Shown here piece by piece: positions 21,826 through 33,800 of a stretch of 64,000 nt of DNA. A program made the translations under genes and the position numbers. The number at the start of each line of letters is the position of its first letter. Within the stretch, counting starts at the first letter, position 1. Location: contig NW_026577903.1 in assembly GCF_029407905.1 (NCBI RefSeq), positions 620,001 through 684,000 of the forward strand, in the 5' to 3' direction. This DNA is from Bubalus kerabau. Lineage: Eukaryota; Chordata; Mammalia; Artiodactyla; Bovidae. The notes below the pieces were generated by a model that was given only the letters and a program-made list of their open reading frames with translations, made no database searches and was not told the origin of the DNA.

Positions 21826-21831
21826 GAAGAG
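21826..21831. repeat. Right target-site duplication of the provirus
   Basis: gaagag, the satellite consensus, directly follows the CA end of the 3' LTR. The left copy differs at its last base. The satellite resumes in the same phase as it left off. Confidence 0.7.
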
Positions 21832-23790
21832 GGCCTCATCTCGATTTGAAGCAGGAACCTCAGGGTTGCTCTCCATTTCTGACTCTGAACACAGAGTCCC
21901 TACAAAGTTAGGACAGGAGAGTCAGGCCTCGTCTTGTGTGGAGGAATGGAACTCCACTGGACTCTCGAGTTGTTCACCGGATAACAGGCCACTTGTCGAG
22001 CTGTGTGTGGAACCTGCGGTTTTATCCAGACGATGCATGGGGGTGTCAGTTCCCCTTCGTTTTTTGCCTTCATACACAGGGTTGCCTTCGAAGAGGTATC
22101 CAGCCTTCAGATTCTTATCAAGAGCAGACCAGGAAATCAGTGTCTTTCGGCATGTGGCACCACCCACAAGCCTACGTCTCGAATTTCTTCTTGAGACGGA
22201 CCTCAACCTGAGGTGCACCAGGAAGGTCGGTAACCCTTTCAGACAAAGCAAGTGAATCGACCCTCTTGTCCCGATCAGGAGGGGAGAAGGGGCTCAGATG
22301 AAGTGGTGCCGGGAACCTCGATGTTCCCCTCGAGTAAAACTGGGATGTCGGGGAACTTTTGGAGTCACATCAAAGGTGCTAAGTACCATTTCAAACTTCA
22401 AGACGGAACGTGAGACTTCTCTTGAGATGCTGTAGCTGGCAAGGGCCTCATCTTGTGGTGACGGGTTAACCACGTCGTTTTTCTCGAGTTGTGGTGGGAT
22501 TCTCGAGTTAGGTCAGGAAATTCAGGCTTCCTCTTGTGTTGGCCCAGGGAAGTCCAGTCTTCCATTCGAGTTGCGAGGGAGAGCTAGGGATTGCGCTTGA
22601 GTTACTGCAGGGCAAAAGAGACCTTATCTAGGCTTGTGTCCAGGACATAATGTTCGTCTCCAGGGGGGACAGGGATCTCGGGGTTGCTTTCCTGATGCAC
22701 CCGGGGAGTCAGTCCTTGTCTCGAGGGGAAGCGAAGGACTCCACTCTCCTCTCGAGTTGCGACGGGTATCTCTTGGAGCCCACTGAGTGGCCTAAAGGGA
22801 GTCAAGCCTCCTGTGGAGTTTGGAGAGAGGACTCGTGATTGCTCTCCAGGCCATGCAGGAAAAGAAGGCCATCATCTCGCGATGAAGGGGGCGTCTCGTG
22901 GGTTTTCTCAAGCTGCAGCGCCAGTGTGGGGTTTCTCATGAGGTACTACGGGGAGCTCAGGGAGCCTCTCATGTGGCGCTTGGGAAGTCAGGTCTCCATG
23001 CGCATTGCCAGGGGGAGCGCGTCATTGCTCTAGAGTCATGGAAGGTGTATCGGGCCTCAAGAACCGTTAAAGAAGGACTTTCAAGGTGTTTCTTGGGTCA
23101 CGGCAGTAAACCCTGGGTTCCCTCGACTAGTGCCGGTGGCCTCAGGGAGCTTCTCAGTGTGCCTCTGAGAAGTCAAGGATACCCTGGAGTTGGGAGGGCC
23201 CTCTCGGGACTCCACTGGGTTTGGTGCAATAGAAGAGGGCCTCATCTCGAGTGGAGGCAGGAACCTCAGGGTTCGTCTCCATTTCTGACTCTGATCGCAG
23301 GGTCCCTGTAGAGTTGGGACAGGAGAGTCAGGCCTCGTCTTGTAAGGAGGAATGGAACTCCGCTTGCCTCTCGAGTTATTCACGGGGTGACAGGCAACTT
23401 GTCGAACTGTGTTTGGAATCTGCGGGTTTTTCCGGACGATGCACGAGGGTGTCAGTGCCCCTTCGTGTTGTGGCTTCTTCCACAGGGTTGCCTTTCAAGA
23501 GGTGTCCGGGCATCGGGTTCTTATCAAGAGTGGACCGGGGAATCGGGGTCTTTCAGCATGTGTTACCACCCATGAAGCTACGTCTCAAATATTCTCGTTA
23601 GACCGGCCTCATCCTGAGGTGCGCCGGGAAGGTTGGGAACCCCTTCCAGACAAAGCACGGGAGTCGACCCTCCAGTCGCAATCAGGAGGGGAGAAGTGGC
23701 TCAGATGAAGTCGTACCGGGAACCTCGGTGTTCCCCTCGAGAGAGACCAGGGTGTCGGGGAACTTTTGTAATCGCATCAAGGGTGCCAAG

Positions 23791-23813
23791 TTTTCACACT
23801 TGAAGTGTGAAAA
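23791..23813. repeat. Perfect 23-bp palindrome in satellite
   Basis: Two 11-bp arms (23,791-23,801 and 23,803-23,813) around one base, followed by cacttcaag. Other monomers read a single gtttcgcacttcaag here. The extra arm is the inverse complement of the adjacent cacttcaag, so it looks like a templated foldback insertion. Confidence 0.75.
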
Positions 23814-24228
23814 CACTTCAAGAAGAAACCTGGGACTTCTCTTTAGACGCTGTAGCGGGCAAGGGCCTCATCTTGCGATGACAGGGTAACCATGTGGTTT
23901 TTCTCGAGTTTCGGCGGGATTCTCGAGTTACGATGGGGAATTCAGGCTTCCTCTTGTGTTGGCCCAGGGAAGTCCAATCTTCCATTGGAGTTGCGAGAGA
24001 GAGCTAGGGATTGCTCTCGAGTCACTTCAGGGCAAAAGAGACCTCATCTAAGCTTGTGTCCAGGACCTAATGTTCCTCTCCAGGGGCGACAGAGATCTCG
24101 GGGTTGCATTTTAGACGCACCCGAGGAGTCAGACCTCATCTCGAGAGGAAGGAAAGGACTCTGCTCTGCTCTCGAGTCCCGACGGGTATTTCTTGGAGAC
24201 CACTGAGTGGCCTAAAGGGAGTCAAGCC

Positions 24229-24237
24229 TCCTGTGGA
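24229..24237. repeat. Left target-site duplication of the L1
   Basis: tcctgtgga before the poly(T) and tcttgtgga at 32,413-32,421 agree at eight of nine bases. The satellite resumes in phase across them. Confidence 0.65.
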
Positions 24238-24680
24238 TTTTTTTTTTAATTTTATTTTATTTTTAAACTTTACATAATTGTATTAGTTTTTCCAAATATC
24301 AAAATGAATCCGCCTCAGGTATACATGTGCTCCCCATCCTGAACCCTCCTCCCTCCTCCCCCCCATAGCATCCCTCTGGGTCGTCCCAGTGCACTAGCCC
24401 CAAGCATCCAGTGTCATGCATCAAACCTGGACTGGCAACTCTTTTCATACATGATATTTTACATGTTTCAATGCCATTCTCCCAAATCTTCCCACCTTCT
24501 CCCTCTCCCACAGAGTCCATAAGACTCTTCTATACATCAGTGTCTCTTTTGCTGTCTCGTACTCAGGGTTATTGTTACCGTCTTTCAAAGTTCCATATAT
24601 ATGCGTTAGTATACTGTATTGGTGTTTTTCTTTCTGGCTTACTTCATTCTGTATAATAGGCTCCAGTTTCATCCACCTCA
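24238..24680 (-). other. L1 3' UTR and poly(A) tail
   Basis: Non-coding 3' end of the L1 on the minus strand, ending in the A-tail. No separate feature is visible. Confidence 0.8.
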
Positions 24681-27600
24681 TTAGAACTGATTCATTCTAT
24701 TCTTTTTAATGGCGGAGTAATACTCCATTGTGTATATGTACCACAGCTTTCTTATCCATTCATCTGCTGATGGACATCTAGGTTGCTTCCATGTCCTGGC
24801 TATTAGAAACAGTGCTGCGATGAACATTGGGGTACACGTGTCTCTTTCCCTTCTGGTTTCCTCAGTGTGTATGCCCAGCAGTGGGATTGCTGGATCATAA
24901 GGCAGTTCTATTTCCAGTTTTTTAAGGAATCTCCACACTGTTCTCTATAGTGGCTGTACTAGTTTGCATTCCCACCAACAGTGTAAGAGGGTTCCCTTTT
25001 CTCCACACCCTCTCCAGCATTTATTATTTGTAGACTTTTGGATTGCAGCCATTCTGACTGGCGTGAAATGGTACCTCAGAGTGGTTTTGATTTGCATTTC
25101 TATGATAATGAGTGATTTTGAGCATCTTTTCATGTGTTTGTTAGCCATCTGTATGTCTTCTTTGGAGAAATGTCTATTTAGTTCTTTGGCCCATTTTTTG
25201 ATTGGGTCATCTATTTTTCTGGAGTTGAGCTGTAGGTGTTGCTTGTATATTTTTGAGATTAGTTGTTTGTCAGTTGCTTCATTTCCTATTATTTTCTCCC
25301 ATTCCGAAGGCTGTCTTTTCACCTTGCTAATAGTTTGCTTTGATGTGCAGAAGCTTTTAAGGTTAATTAGGTCCCATTTGTTTATTTTTGTTTTGATTTC
25401 CAATATTCTGGGAGGTGGGTCATAGAGGATCCTGCTGTGATGTATTTCAGAGAGTGTTTTGCCTATGTTCTCCTCTAGGAGTTTTATAGTTTCTGGTCTT
25501 ACGTTTAGATCTTTAATCCATTTTGAGTTTATTTTTGTGTATTGTGTTAGAAAGTGTTCTAGTTTCATTCTTTTACAAGTGGTTGACCAGATTTCCCAGC
25601 ACCACTTGTTAAAGAGATTGTCTTTAATCCATTGTATATTTTTGCCTCCTTTGTCAAAGATAAGGTGTCCATATGTGTGTGGATTTATCTCTGGGCTTTC
25701 TATTTCGTTCCACTAATCTATATTTCTGTCTTTGTGCCAGTACCATACTGTCTTGATAACTGTGGCTTTGTAGCGGAGCCTGAAATCAGGTAGGTTGATT
25801 CCTCCAGTTCCATTCTTCTTTCTCAAGATCGCTTTGGCTATTCGAGGTTTTTTGTATTTCCATACAAATTGTGAAATTATTTGTTCTAGCTCTGTGAAGA
25901 ATACTGTTGGTAGCTTGATAGGGATTGCATTGAATCTATAAATTGCCTTGGGTAGTATACTCATTTTCACTATATTGATTCTTCCAATCCATGAACATGG
26001 TATATTTCTCCACCTATTAGTGTCCTCTTTGATTTCTTTCACCAGTGTTTTATAGTTTTCTATATATAGGTCTTTAGTTTCTTTAGGTAGGTATATTCCT
26101 AAGTATTTTATTCTTTCCGTTGCAATGGTGAATGAAATTGTTTCCTTAATTTCTCTTTCTGTTTTCTCATTATTAGTGTATAGGAATGCAAGGGATTTCT
26201 GTGTGTTGATTTTATATCCTGCAACTTTACTATAGTCATTGACTAGTTCTAGTGATTTTCTGGTGGAGTCTTTAGGGTTTTCTATGTAGAGGATCATGTC
26301 ATCTGCAAACAGTGAGAGTTTTACTTCTTCTTTTCCAATTTGGATTCCTTTTGTTTCTTTTTCTGCTCTGATTGCTGTGGCCAAAACTTCCAAAGCTATG
26401 TTGAATAGTAATGGTGAAAGTGGGCACCCTTGTCTAGTTCCTGACTTTAGAGGAAATGCTTTCAATTTTTCACCATTGAGGATAATGTTTGCTGTGGGTT
26501 TGTCATATATAGCTTTTATTATGTTGAGGTATGTTCCTTCTATTCCTGCTTTCTGGAGAGTTTTTATCATAAATGGATGTTGAATTTTGTCAAAGGCTTT
26601 CTCTGCATCTATTGAGAAAATCATATGGTTTTTATTTTTCAATTTGTTAAGGTGGTGTATTACATTGATTGATTTGCGGATATTGAAGAATCCTTGCATC
26701 CCTGGGATAAAGCCCACTTGGTCATGGTGTATGATCTTTTTAATGTGTTGTTGGATTCTGATTGCTAGAATTTTGTTAAGGATTTTTGCATCTATGTCAT
26801 CAGTGATATTGGCCTGTAGTTTTCTTTTTTTGTGGGATCTTTGTCAGGTTTTGGTATTAGGCTGATGGTGGCCTCATAGAATGAGTTTGGAAGTTTACCT
26901 TCCTCTGCAATTTTCTGGAAGAGTTTGAGCAGGATAGGTGTTAGCTCTTCTCTAAATTTTTCGTAGAATTCAGCTGTGAAGCCGTCTGGACCTGGGCTTT
27001 TGTTGGCTGGAAGATTTTTGGTTACAGTTTCCATTTCCGTGCTTGTGATGGGTCTGTTAAGATTTTCTATTTCTTCCCTGGTCCAGTTTTGGAAAGTTGT
27101 ACTTTTCTAAGAATTTGTCCATTTCTTCCACGTTGTCCATTTTATTGGCATATAATTGTTGATAGTAGTCTCTTATGATCCTTTGTATTTCTGTGTTTTC
27201 TGTTGTGATCTCTCCATTTTCATTTCTAATTTTATTGATTTGATTTTTCTCCCTTTGTTTCTTGATGAGTCTGGCTAATGGTTTGTCAATTTTATTTATC
27301 GTTTCAAAGAACCAGCTTTTGGTTTTGTTGATTTTTGCTATGGTCTCTTTTGTTTCTTTTGCATTTATTTCTGCTCTAATTTTTAAGATTTCTTTCCTTC
27401 TACTAACCCTGGGGTTCTTCATTTCTTCCTTTTCTAGTTGCTTTAGGTGTAGAGTTAGTTTATTTATTTGACTTTTTTCTTGTTTCTTGAGGTGTGCCTG
27501 TATTGCTATGAACTTTCCCCTTAGGACTGCTTTTACCGTGTCCCACAAGTTTTGGGTTGTTGTGTTTTCATTTTCATCCGTTTCTATGCAAATTTTGATT

Positions 27601-28403
27601 TCTTTTTTGATTTCTTCTGTGATTTGTTGGTTATTCAGCAGCGTGTTGTTCAGCCTCCATATGTTGGAATTTTTAATAGTTTTTCTCCTGTAATTGAGAT
27701 CTAATCTTACTGCATTGTGGTCAGAAAAGATGCTTGGAATGATTTCTATTTTTTTGAATTTACCAATGCTAGCTTTATGGCCCAGGATGTGATCTATCCT
27801 GGAGAAGGTTCCATGTGCACTTTAGAAAAAGTTGAAATTCATTGTTTTGGGATGAAATGTCCTATAGATATCAATTAGGTCTAAGTGGTCTATTGTATCA
27901 TTTAAAGTTTGTGTTTCCTTGTTAAATTTCTGTTTAGTTGATCTATCCATAGGTGTGAGTGGGGTATTAAAATCTCCAACTATTATTGTGTTAGTGTTAA
28001 TTTCTCCTTTCATACTTGTTAGCATTTGTCTTATATACTGTGGTGCTCCCACGTTGGGTGCATATATATTTATAATTGTTATATCTTCTTCTTGGATTGA
28101 TCCTTTGATCATTATGTAGTGACCTTCTTTGTCTCTTTTCACAGCCTTTGTTTTAAAGTCTATTTTATCTGATATGAGTATCGCTACTCCTGCTTTCTTT
28201 TGGTCCCTATTTGCATGGAAAATCTTTTTCCAGCCCTTCACTTTCAGTCTGTATGTATCCCCTGTTTTGAGGTGGGTCTCTTGTAGACAACATATGTAGG
28301 GGTCTTTTTTTTGTATCCATTCAGCCAGTCTTTGTCTTTTGGTTGGAGCATTCAACCCATTTATGTTTAAGGTAATTACTGATAAGTATGATCCCATTGC
28401 CAT
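24681..28403 (-). pseudogene. L1 ORF2 pseudogene (endonuclease and reverse transcriptase)
   Basis: ORF2 protein nicks DNA and copies L1 RNA at the nick. From the N-terminus (28,403 downwards) there is an endonuclease with LNINGL, QETH and VGDFNTPL. Then comes the reverse-transcriptase domain with the active-site motif FADD (about 26,285-26,300) and RQGCPLSPLLFN upstream of it. The C-terminal cysteine motif reads CWRGCGEKGTLLHCWW (about 24,985). The frame is broken by a stop after the endonuclease start (about 27,820), by frame changes near 27,050 and 26,790, and by stops near 25,710 and 24,940. The 3,723-bp length is close to the family norm, so the damage is mostly point changes and small indels. 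Confidence 0.92.
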
Positions 28404-28428
28404 TTACTTTATTGTTTGGGGTTTGAAT

Positions 28429-29365
28429 TTATACACCGTTTTTGTGTTTCCTGTTTAGTATTTGTTGGAGAGCTGGTTTGGTGGTGCAGAATTCTCTCAG
28501 CTTTTGCTTGTCTGAAAAGCTTTTGATTTCTCATTCATACTTGAATGAGATCCTTGCTGGGTACAATAATCTGGGCTGTAGGTTATTTTCTTTCATCATT
28601 TTAAGTATGTCTTGCCATTCCCTCCTTGCTTGAAGAGTTTCTATTGAAAGATCAGCTGTTATCCTTATGGCAATTCCCTTGTGTGTTATTTGTTGTTTTT
28701 CCCTTGCTGCTTTTCATATTTGTTCTTTGTGTTTGATTTTTGTTAATGTGATTAATATGTGTCTTGGGGGGTTTCGCCTTGGCTTTATCCTGTTTGGGAC
28801 TCTCTGGGTTTCTTGGACTTGAGTGAGTATTTCCTTCCCCATTTTAGGGAAGTTTTCAACTATTATCTCCTCAAGTATTTTCTCACGGTCTTTCTTTTTG
28901 TCTTCTTCTTCTGGGACCCCTATGATTCGAATGTTGTAGCGTTTAATATTGTCCTGGAGGTCTCTGAGATTGTGCTCATTTCTTTTAATTCGTTTTTCAT
29001 GTATCCTCTCTGATTCATTTATTTCTACCATTCTATCTTCGAATTCACTAATCCTATCTTCTGCCTCTGTTATTCTACTATGTGTTGCCTCCAGAGTGTT
29101 TTTAATTTCATTTATTGCATTATTCATTATATATTGACTCTTTTTTTATTTCTTCTAGGTCCTTGTTAAACCTTTCTTGCATCTTCTCAATCCTTGTCTC
29201 CAGGCTATTTATCTGTGATTCCATTTTAATTTCAAGATTTTAGATCCATTTCACTATCCTTACTCGGAATTCTTTATCAGGTAGATTCCCTATCTCTTCC
29301 TCTTTTGTTTGGTTTGGTGGGCATTTATCCTGTTCCTTTATCTGCTGGGTATTCCTCTGTCTCAT
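28429..29365 (-). pseudogene. L1 ORF1 pseudogene (RNA-binding protein)
   Basis: ORF1 protein is the trimeric RNA chaperone of L1. The minus-strand frame starts at an ATG at 29,363-29,365. It shows a coiled coil, then IIGVPEEEDKK and PRHILITLTKIKHKEQI of the RNA-recognition domain (within 28,714-29,127), then a C-terminal domain with ADLSIETLQARREWQ, ending at about 28,429. Stops or frame changes occur near 29,240, 29,130 and 28,710. The total length is not a multiple of three. It lies just upstream of ORF2, as usual. Confidence 0.88.
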
Positions 29366-30362
29366 CTTGTTTAAATTGCTGAGTTTGGGGTGTCCTTTCT
29401 GTATTCTGGCAGTTTGTGGAGTTCTTTACTGTGGCATTTCCTCGCTGTGTGTGGGTTTGTACAGGTGTCTTGTCAAGGTTTCCTGGTTAGGGAAGCTTGT
29501 GTCCGTGTTCTGGTGGGTGGAGCTGTATTTCTTCTCTCTGGAGTGCAATGAAGTGTCCAGTAATGAGTTATGAGATGTCTGTGGTTTTGGGGTGACTTTG
29601 GGCAGCCTGTATCTTGAAGCTCAGGGCTGCGTTCCTTTGTTGCTGGAGAATTTGCTTGGTATGTCTTGCCCTGGAACTTGTTGGCCCTTGTGTGGTGCTT
29701 GATTTCAGTGTCGGTATGGAGGCATTTGATGAGCTCCTGTCAATTAATGTTCCTTGGAGTCAGGAGTTCCCTGGAGTCAGGGTTTGGACTTAAGCCTCCT
29801 GCTTCCAGTTATCTGTCTTACTTTTACAGTAGTTTCAAAACTTCTCCTTCTATACAGCACCATTGATAAAACATCTACGTTAAAGAAGAAAAGTTTCTCT
29901 ACTGTGAGGGCCACTCAGAAAGGTTCACAGCATTACATGGAGAAGAGAAGAGGGAGGAGGGAGTTAGAGGTGACCCAAATGAGATCAGGTGGAATCAATA
30001 GTGGAGAGAGTGGGCTGGCCAGTAGTCACTTCCTTATGTGCACTCCACAACTGGACCGCTCAGAGATGTTCACAGAGTTATACAGAGATGAGAAGAAGGA
30101 GGAAGGAGACAGAGGTGGCCAGAAGGATAAAAGGGGGGAATGAAAAGGAGGGAGACAGATCCAGCCAGTAATCAGTTCCCTAAGTGTTCTCCACCGTCTG
30201 GAATACACAGAAATTCACAGAGTTGGGTAGAGTAGAGAGGGGTTAGGGAGGAGACACAGGCGACCTGGTGGAGAAAAAGGAGAGTCCAAAGGGAGAGAGA
30301 GCAGTCAAGCCAGTAATCTCGCTCCCTAGTGAAAAATGGGTACTGAAGATTGGGTTCTTAAA

Positions 30363-30812
30363 GGTACAAAATTGGTAACAAATACATAAAAGCAAAAATT
30401 AAAAATCTAGAGTAGAGTTTGGAATTTCAAAAATACGATGTTAAAGAAAAGAAGAAGGAAAAGAAAGAGAGAAAAAACGAACAAAGAAAAACAAACAAGG
30501 TCGCAAAAATTATCAAGAAAATACAGGTACAAAATTGATAACTAATACCAAAAAGCAAAAATTAAAAATCTAGAGTAGAGTTTGGAATTTCAAAAATACA
30601 ATGTTAAAAAAAAAGGAAGAAGAAAACTAAAGAGAAAACAAACAAACAAAAACAAGCAATGTCACAAAAATTATAAAGAAACTACAGGTACAAAATTGAT
30701 ATCAAATATCAAAAAGCATAAATTAAAAATCTAGAGTACAGTTTGGAATTTCAAAAATACAATGTTAAAGAAAAGAAGAAAAAAAACAAAACAAAAAACA
30801 AGGTCAAAAAAT

Positions 30813-30815
<3 letters not shown>
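30363..30815. repeat. Three 162-bp tandem repeats in L1 5' UTR
   Basis: Units begin ggtacaaaattg at 30,363, 30,526 and 30,687, giving periods of 163 and 161 bp. Each contains aaaatctagagta and tttggaatttcaaaaatac. Confidence 0.85.

Positions 30816-30816
<1 letters not shown>

Positions 30817-30856
<40 letters not shown>
30817..30856. repeat. (AT)20 microsatellite
   Basis: Twenty uninterrupted AT units directly after the third 162-bp repeat. Confidence 0.95.
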
Positions 30857-30859
<3 letters not shown>

Positions 30860-33800
30860 GTTTGCTGAAGAAGAAAAAAATAGGGTCTTTTTTTTTGCAA
30901 AGTAATAGGTTATAAAAGTGAAAATTAAATGAACAATAGAGAACTTAAAATTAAAAAAATTAAAAAAAAGTAAGAATGATCATAAAAATATATCTAGGAC
31001 TTTCTCTGGTTTTGTTGTGAGTATCGTGGGTTCGGTTCATTTTTGGCTAGTTCCTTGGTCCAACTTATATTTCTCAAGATCTATAGGCGCCTTCCTATGT
31101 AGTCCTAGTAACCACAGGGTTTTAATCTATTGCCTGTAGCTTCCAAGGCGTTTCCCTCTGTTATAGCTTCTTTTGTTTGCTGGTCTCTTCAGTGTCTGGT
31201 TTACGCCCTGACACAAAGGGGACGGTGGAGGACACTTTTTTTTTTTTTTAGGCTCACTTGTTCAGTTGCGCTGTGGGGAGGGAGGGAGGGAGTGATGCTG
31301 CAAACAAATAACACTGGCGTGCGCTCGCAGTGCCTCAGCCACACTGGGTCTGCCCCCGCTCACGGCACGTGTAGCCTCCCTGCCCACACTGCTCGGGCTC
31401 TAGGTTGTTCCACCGGGAACAATCCGAGGCTGGCCCTGGGCTTCATGCACCTCCCAGGTCCAAGCCGCTCAGGTTCAGGCACTCGGGTAGTCCTCAGAGG
31501 CACAGACTCGGTTGGGCCTGCGTTTTGTGCTCTTCCCAGGTCCGAGCAGCTCAGGTGATGAGGTGTTTGGCGAGCGCCAAGGTTGTGACTTATCGCCTCC
31601 CCGCCACTCGGTTATCTGGGTGTAAAACAGGCGCACCTTCTCAGGCAGATGTTGACCGTCCAGATCCCCAAGAAGTTTTAGTTAGCAAAGAAGGCTGCTT
31701 ACAGTTTTATAGATAATGTCTCTCTGGGGCTGCGATTGCCCCCTTCTGGCTCTGGCTGCCTGTCACCGGAGGGGGAAGGTCTGCAGCCGGCTATCTCTGT
31801 TCAGTCCTTTGTTCCGTGCGCGGGCCTGGCGGTGTCTTAGGTTAGGGCTGGCTTTTTGCGTGGTAGATATCCCAGAGTCTGGTTTGCTAGCCCAAGTTAT
31901 TTCGTTCAGATAGTGCTCAGGGTATTCAGGCCAGATTCTTACTCTAAGCGATGCAGCCCGCGCCGCACCTCCCTGCCCAGCCCCTGCTTGCTAATGGTGT
32001 GAGCAGGCGTCTGCACTGCTTTGCGGCTGGGGGAGTTCCCGTACGGTTTGCAATCTGCGAGTTTTAATTGTTTATTTATTTTTATCCCCCTTATGTTGCC
32101 CTTTGTGCTTCCAAAGCTTGGCAAAGATTTGGCAGTGAAAAGCTTTCCTGGTGTTTGGAAACTTTTCTCTTTTTAAGACTATCTTCCCGGGACGGAAATC
32201 CCTCCCTCCCTCTTTTGTCTCTTTTTTTGTCTTTTATACTTTTTCCTACCTACTTTCCAAGAGTTGGGTTCTTTTCTGGGTGCCTGATGTCCTCTGGCAG
32301 CATTCATAAGTTGTATTGTGGAATTTATTCGACGTTTAAATGCTCTTTTGATGAAATTGTTTGGGGGGGAAAGAGTTCTCCCCGTCCTACTCCTCAGCAA
32401 TCTTGGCTCCTCTCTTGTGGAGTTTGGAGAGAGCATGCGGGATTGCTCTCCAGGCCATGCAGGAAAAGAAGGCCCTCATCTCGCGATGTCGGGGGAGTCT
32501 CGTGGTTTTTCTGGAGCTGCGGTGCCAGTGTGGGGTTTCTCACAAGGTACGACCGGGAGCTCAGGGAGCCTCTCGTGTGGTGTCAGGGAAGTCAAGTCTC
32601 CATACGAGTGGCGAGGGGGCGCACGTCATTGCTCTCGAGTCATGGTAGTGGAATCAGGGCTCAACGCAATGAAAAAGGACGCTCGAGGTCTTTCTCGGGT
32701 TGCGGCAGGAAACCCTGGGTTCCCTCGACTTGTGCCTGTGACCTCAGGTAGCTTCTCAGGGTGCCTCTGAGAAGTCAGGGATACTATGGAGCTGGGAGAG
32801 GCCTCTCAGGACTCCACTGGGTTTGCTGCAATGGAAGAGGGCCTAATCTCGAGATCAGGAAGGAACCTCAGGGTTCCTCTCCATTTCTGACTCAGATTGC
32901 AGGGTCCCTGCAGAGTTGGGACAGGAGAGTCAGGCCTCGTCTTTTGTGGAGGAATGGAACTCCGCTTGCCTCTCGAGTTGTTCAAGGAGTGACAGGCCAC
33001 TTGTCGAGCTGTGTGTGGAACCTGCGGTTTTTTCCAGACAATGCACGGGGGTGTCAGTGCCTCTTCGTGATGTGCTTTCATCCACAGGGTTGCCTTCGAA
33101 GTGGTGTGCGGGCATCGGGTTCTTATTAAGAGCGGACCAGGAAATCGGGGTCTTTTGGAATGCGGCACCACACACGAGGCTACGTCTCGAATTTTCTCGT
33201 GAGACGGGCCTCATGCTGAGGTGCCCCTGGAAGGTCGGGAAAGCCTTCCAGACAAAGCAGGTTAATCGACCCTACTGTCACGATCAGGAGGGGAGAAGGG
33301 GCTCAGATGAAGTGGTGCCGGGAACCTCGGTGTTCCCCTTGAGTGAGACCGGTATGTCAGGGAACTTTTGGGGTCTCATGAAGCTTGCCAAATACTGTTT
33401 CAAACTTCAAGATGAAACGTGGGACTTCTCTTGAGACGCTGTGGCGGGCAAGGGCCTCATCTTGTGATGAAGGGGAAACCACGTGGTTTTTTTCGAGTTG
33501 CGATGGGATTGTTGACTTACGACGGGGAATTCAGGTTTCCTCTTCTGTTGGCCCAGGGAAGTCCATTCTTCCATTCGAGTTGCCAGGGAGAGCTGGGTGG
33601 GAATTGCTCTCAAGTCACGGCAGGTCAAAATAGACCTCATCTATGCTTGTGTCCAGGACCTAATGTTCCTCTCCAGGGGCGATAGGGATCACGGGGATGC
33701 ATTCCAGACTCACCCAGTGAGTCAGGCCTCGGCTCGAGGGGAAGCAAAGGATTCTGATATCCTCCTGGGTCGCGATAGGTATCTCTTGGAGCCCACTGAG

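Larger units (their letters stand above)
21826..24237. repeat. Satellite I array, block B
   Basis: Continues the monomer interrupted at 14,945. With the provirus removed, the landmark spacing from 14,870 to 23,162 is 1,412 bp. The sequence is of the decayed style. The block ends at the poly(T) of the minus-strand L1. It contains the palindromic anomaly at 23,791-23,813. Confidence 0.93.
24238..32412 (-). mobile_element. Near full-length LINE-1 (ruminant L1)
   Basis: An 8,175-bp non-LTR retrotransposon in minus orientation. The poly(A) tail appears as a T-run at 24,238-24,247, then the 3' UTR, ORF2, ORF1 and a long 5' UTR ending at about 32,412, where the minus strand begins gaggagccaag. The size fits full-length bovine L1 (a little over 8 kb). 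ORF1 and ORF2 are both interrupted, so it cannot move itself. Short target-site duplications flank it. Confidence 0.93.
29366..32412 (-). promoter_or_regulatory. L1 5' UTR and internal promoter region
   Basis: About 3 kb with no conserved coding frame. The part nearest the L1 start (31,250-32,050) is GC-richer, as expected for an L1 internal promoter. It contains an A-rich stretch with three roughly 162-bp tandem repeats (30,363-30,815) and an AT dinucleotide run. Open frames here look incidental. Confidence 0.7.

Noticed and set aside
29754..30143. Open frame in the L1 5' region as a separate gene
   Set aside because: It lies on the opposite strand to the L1 coding sequence, in purine-rich low-complexity DNA, with no conserved pattern.
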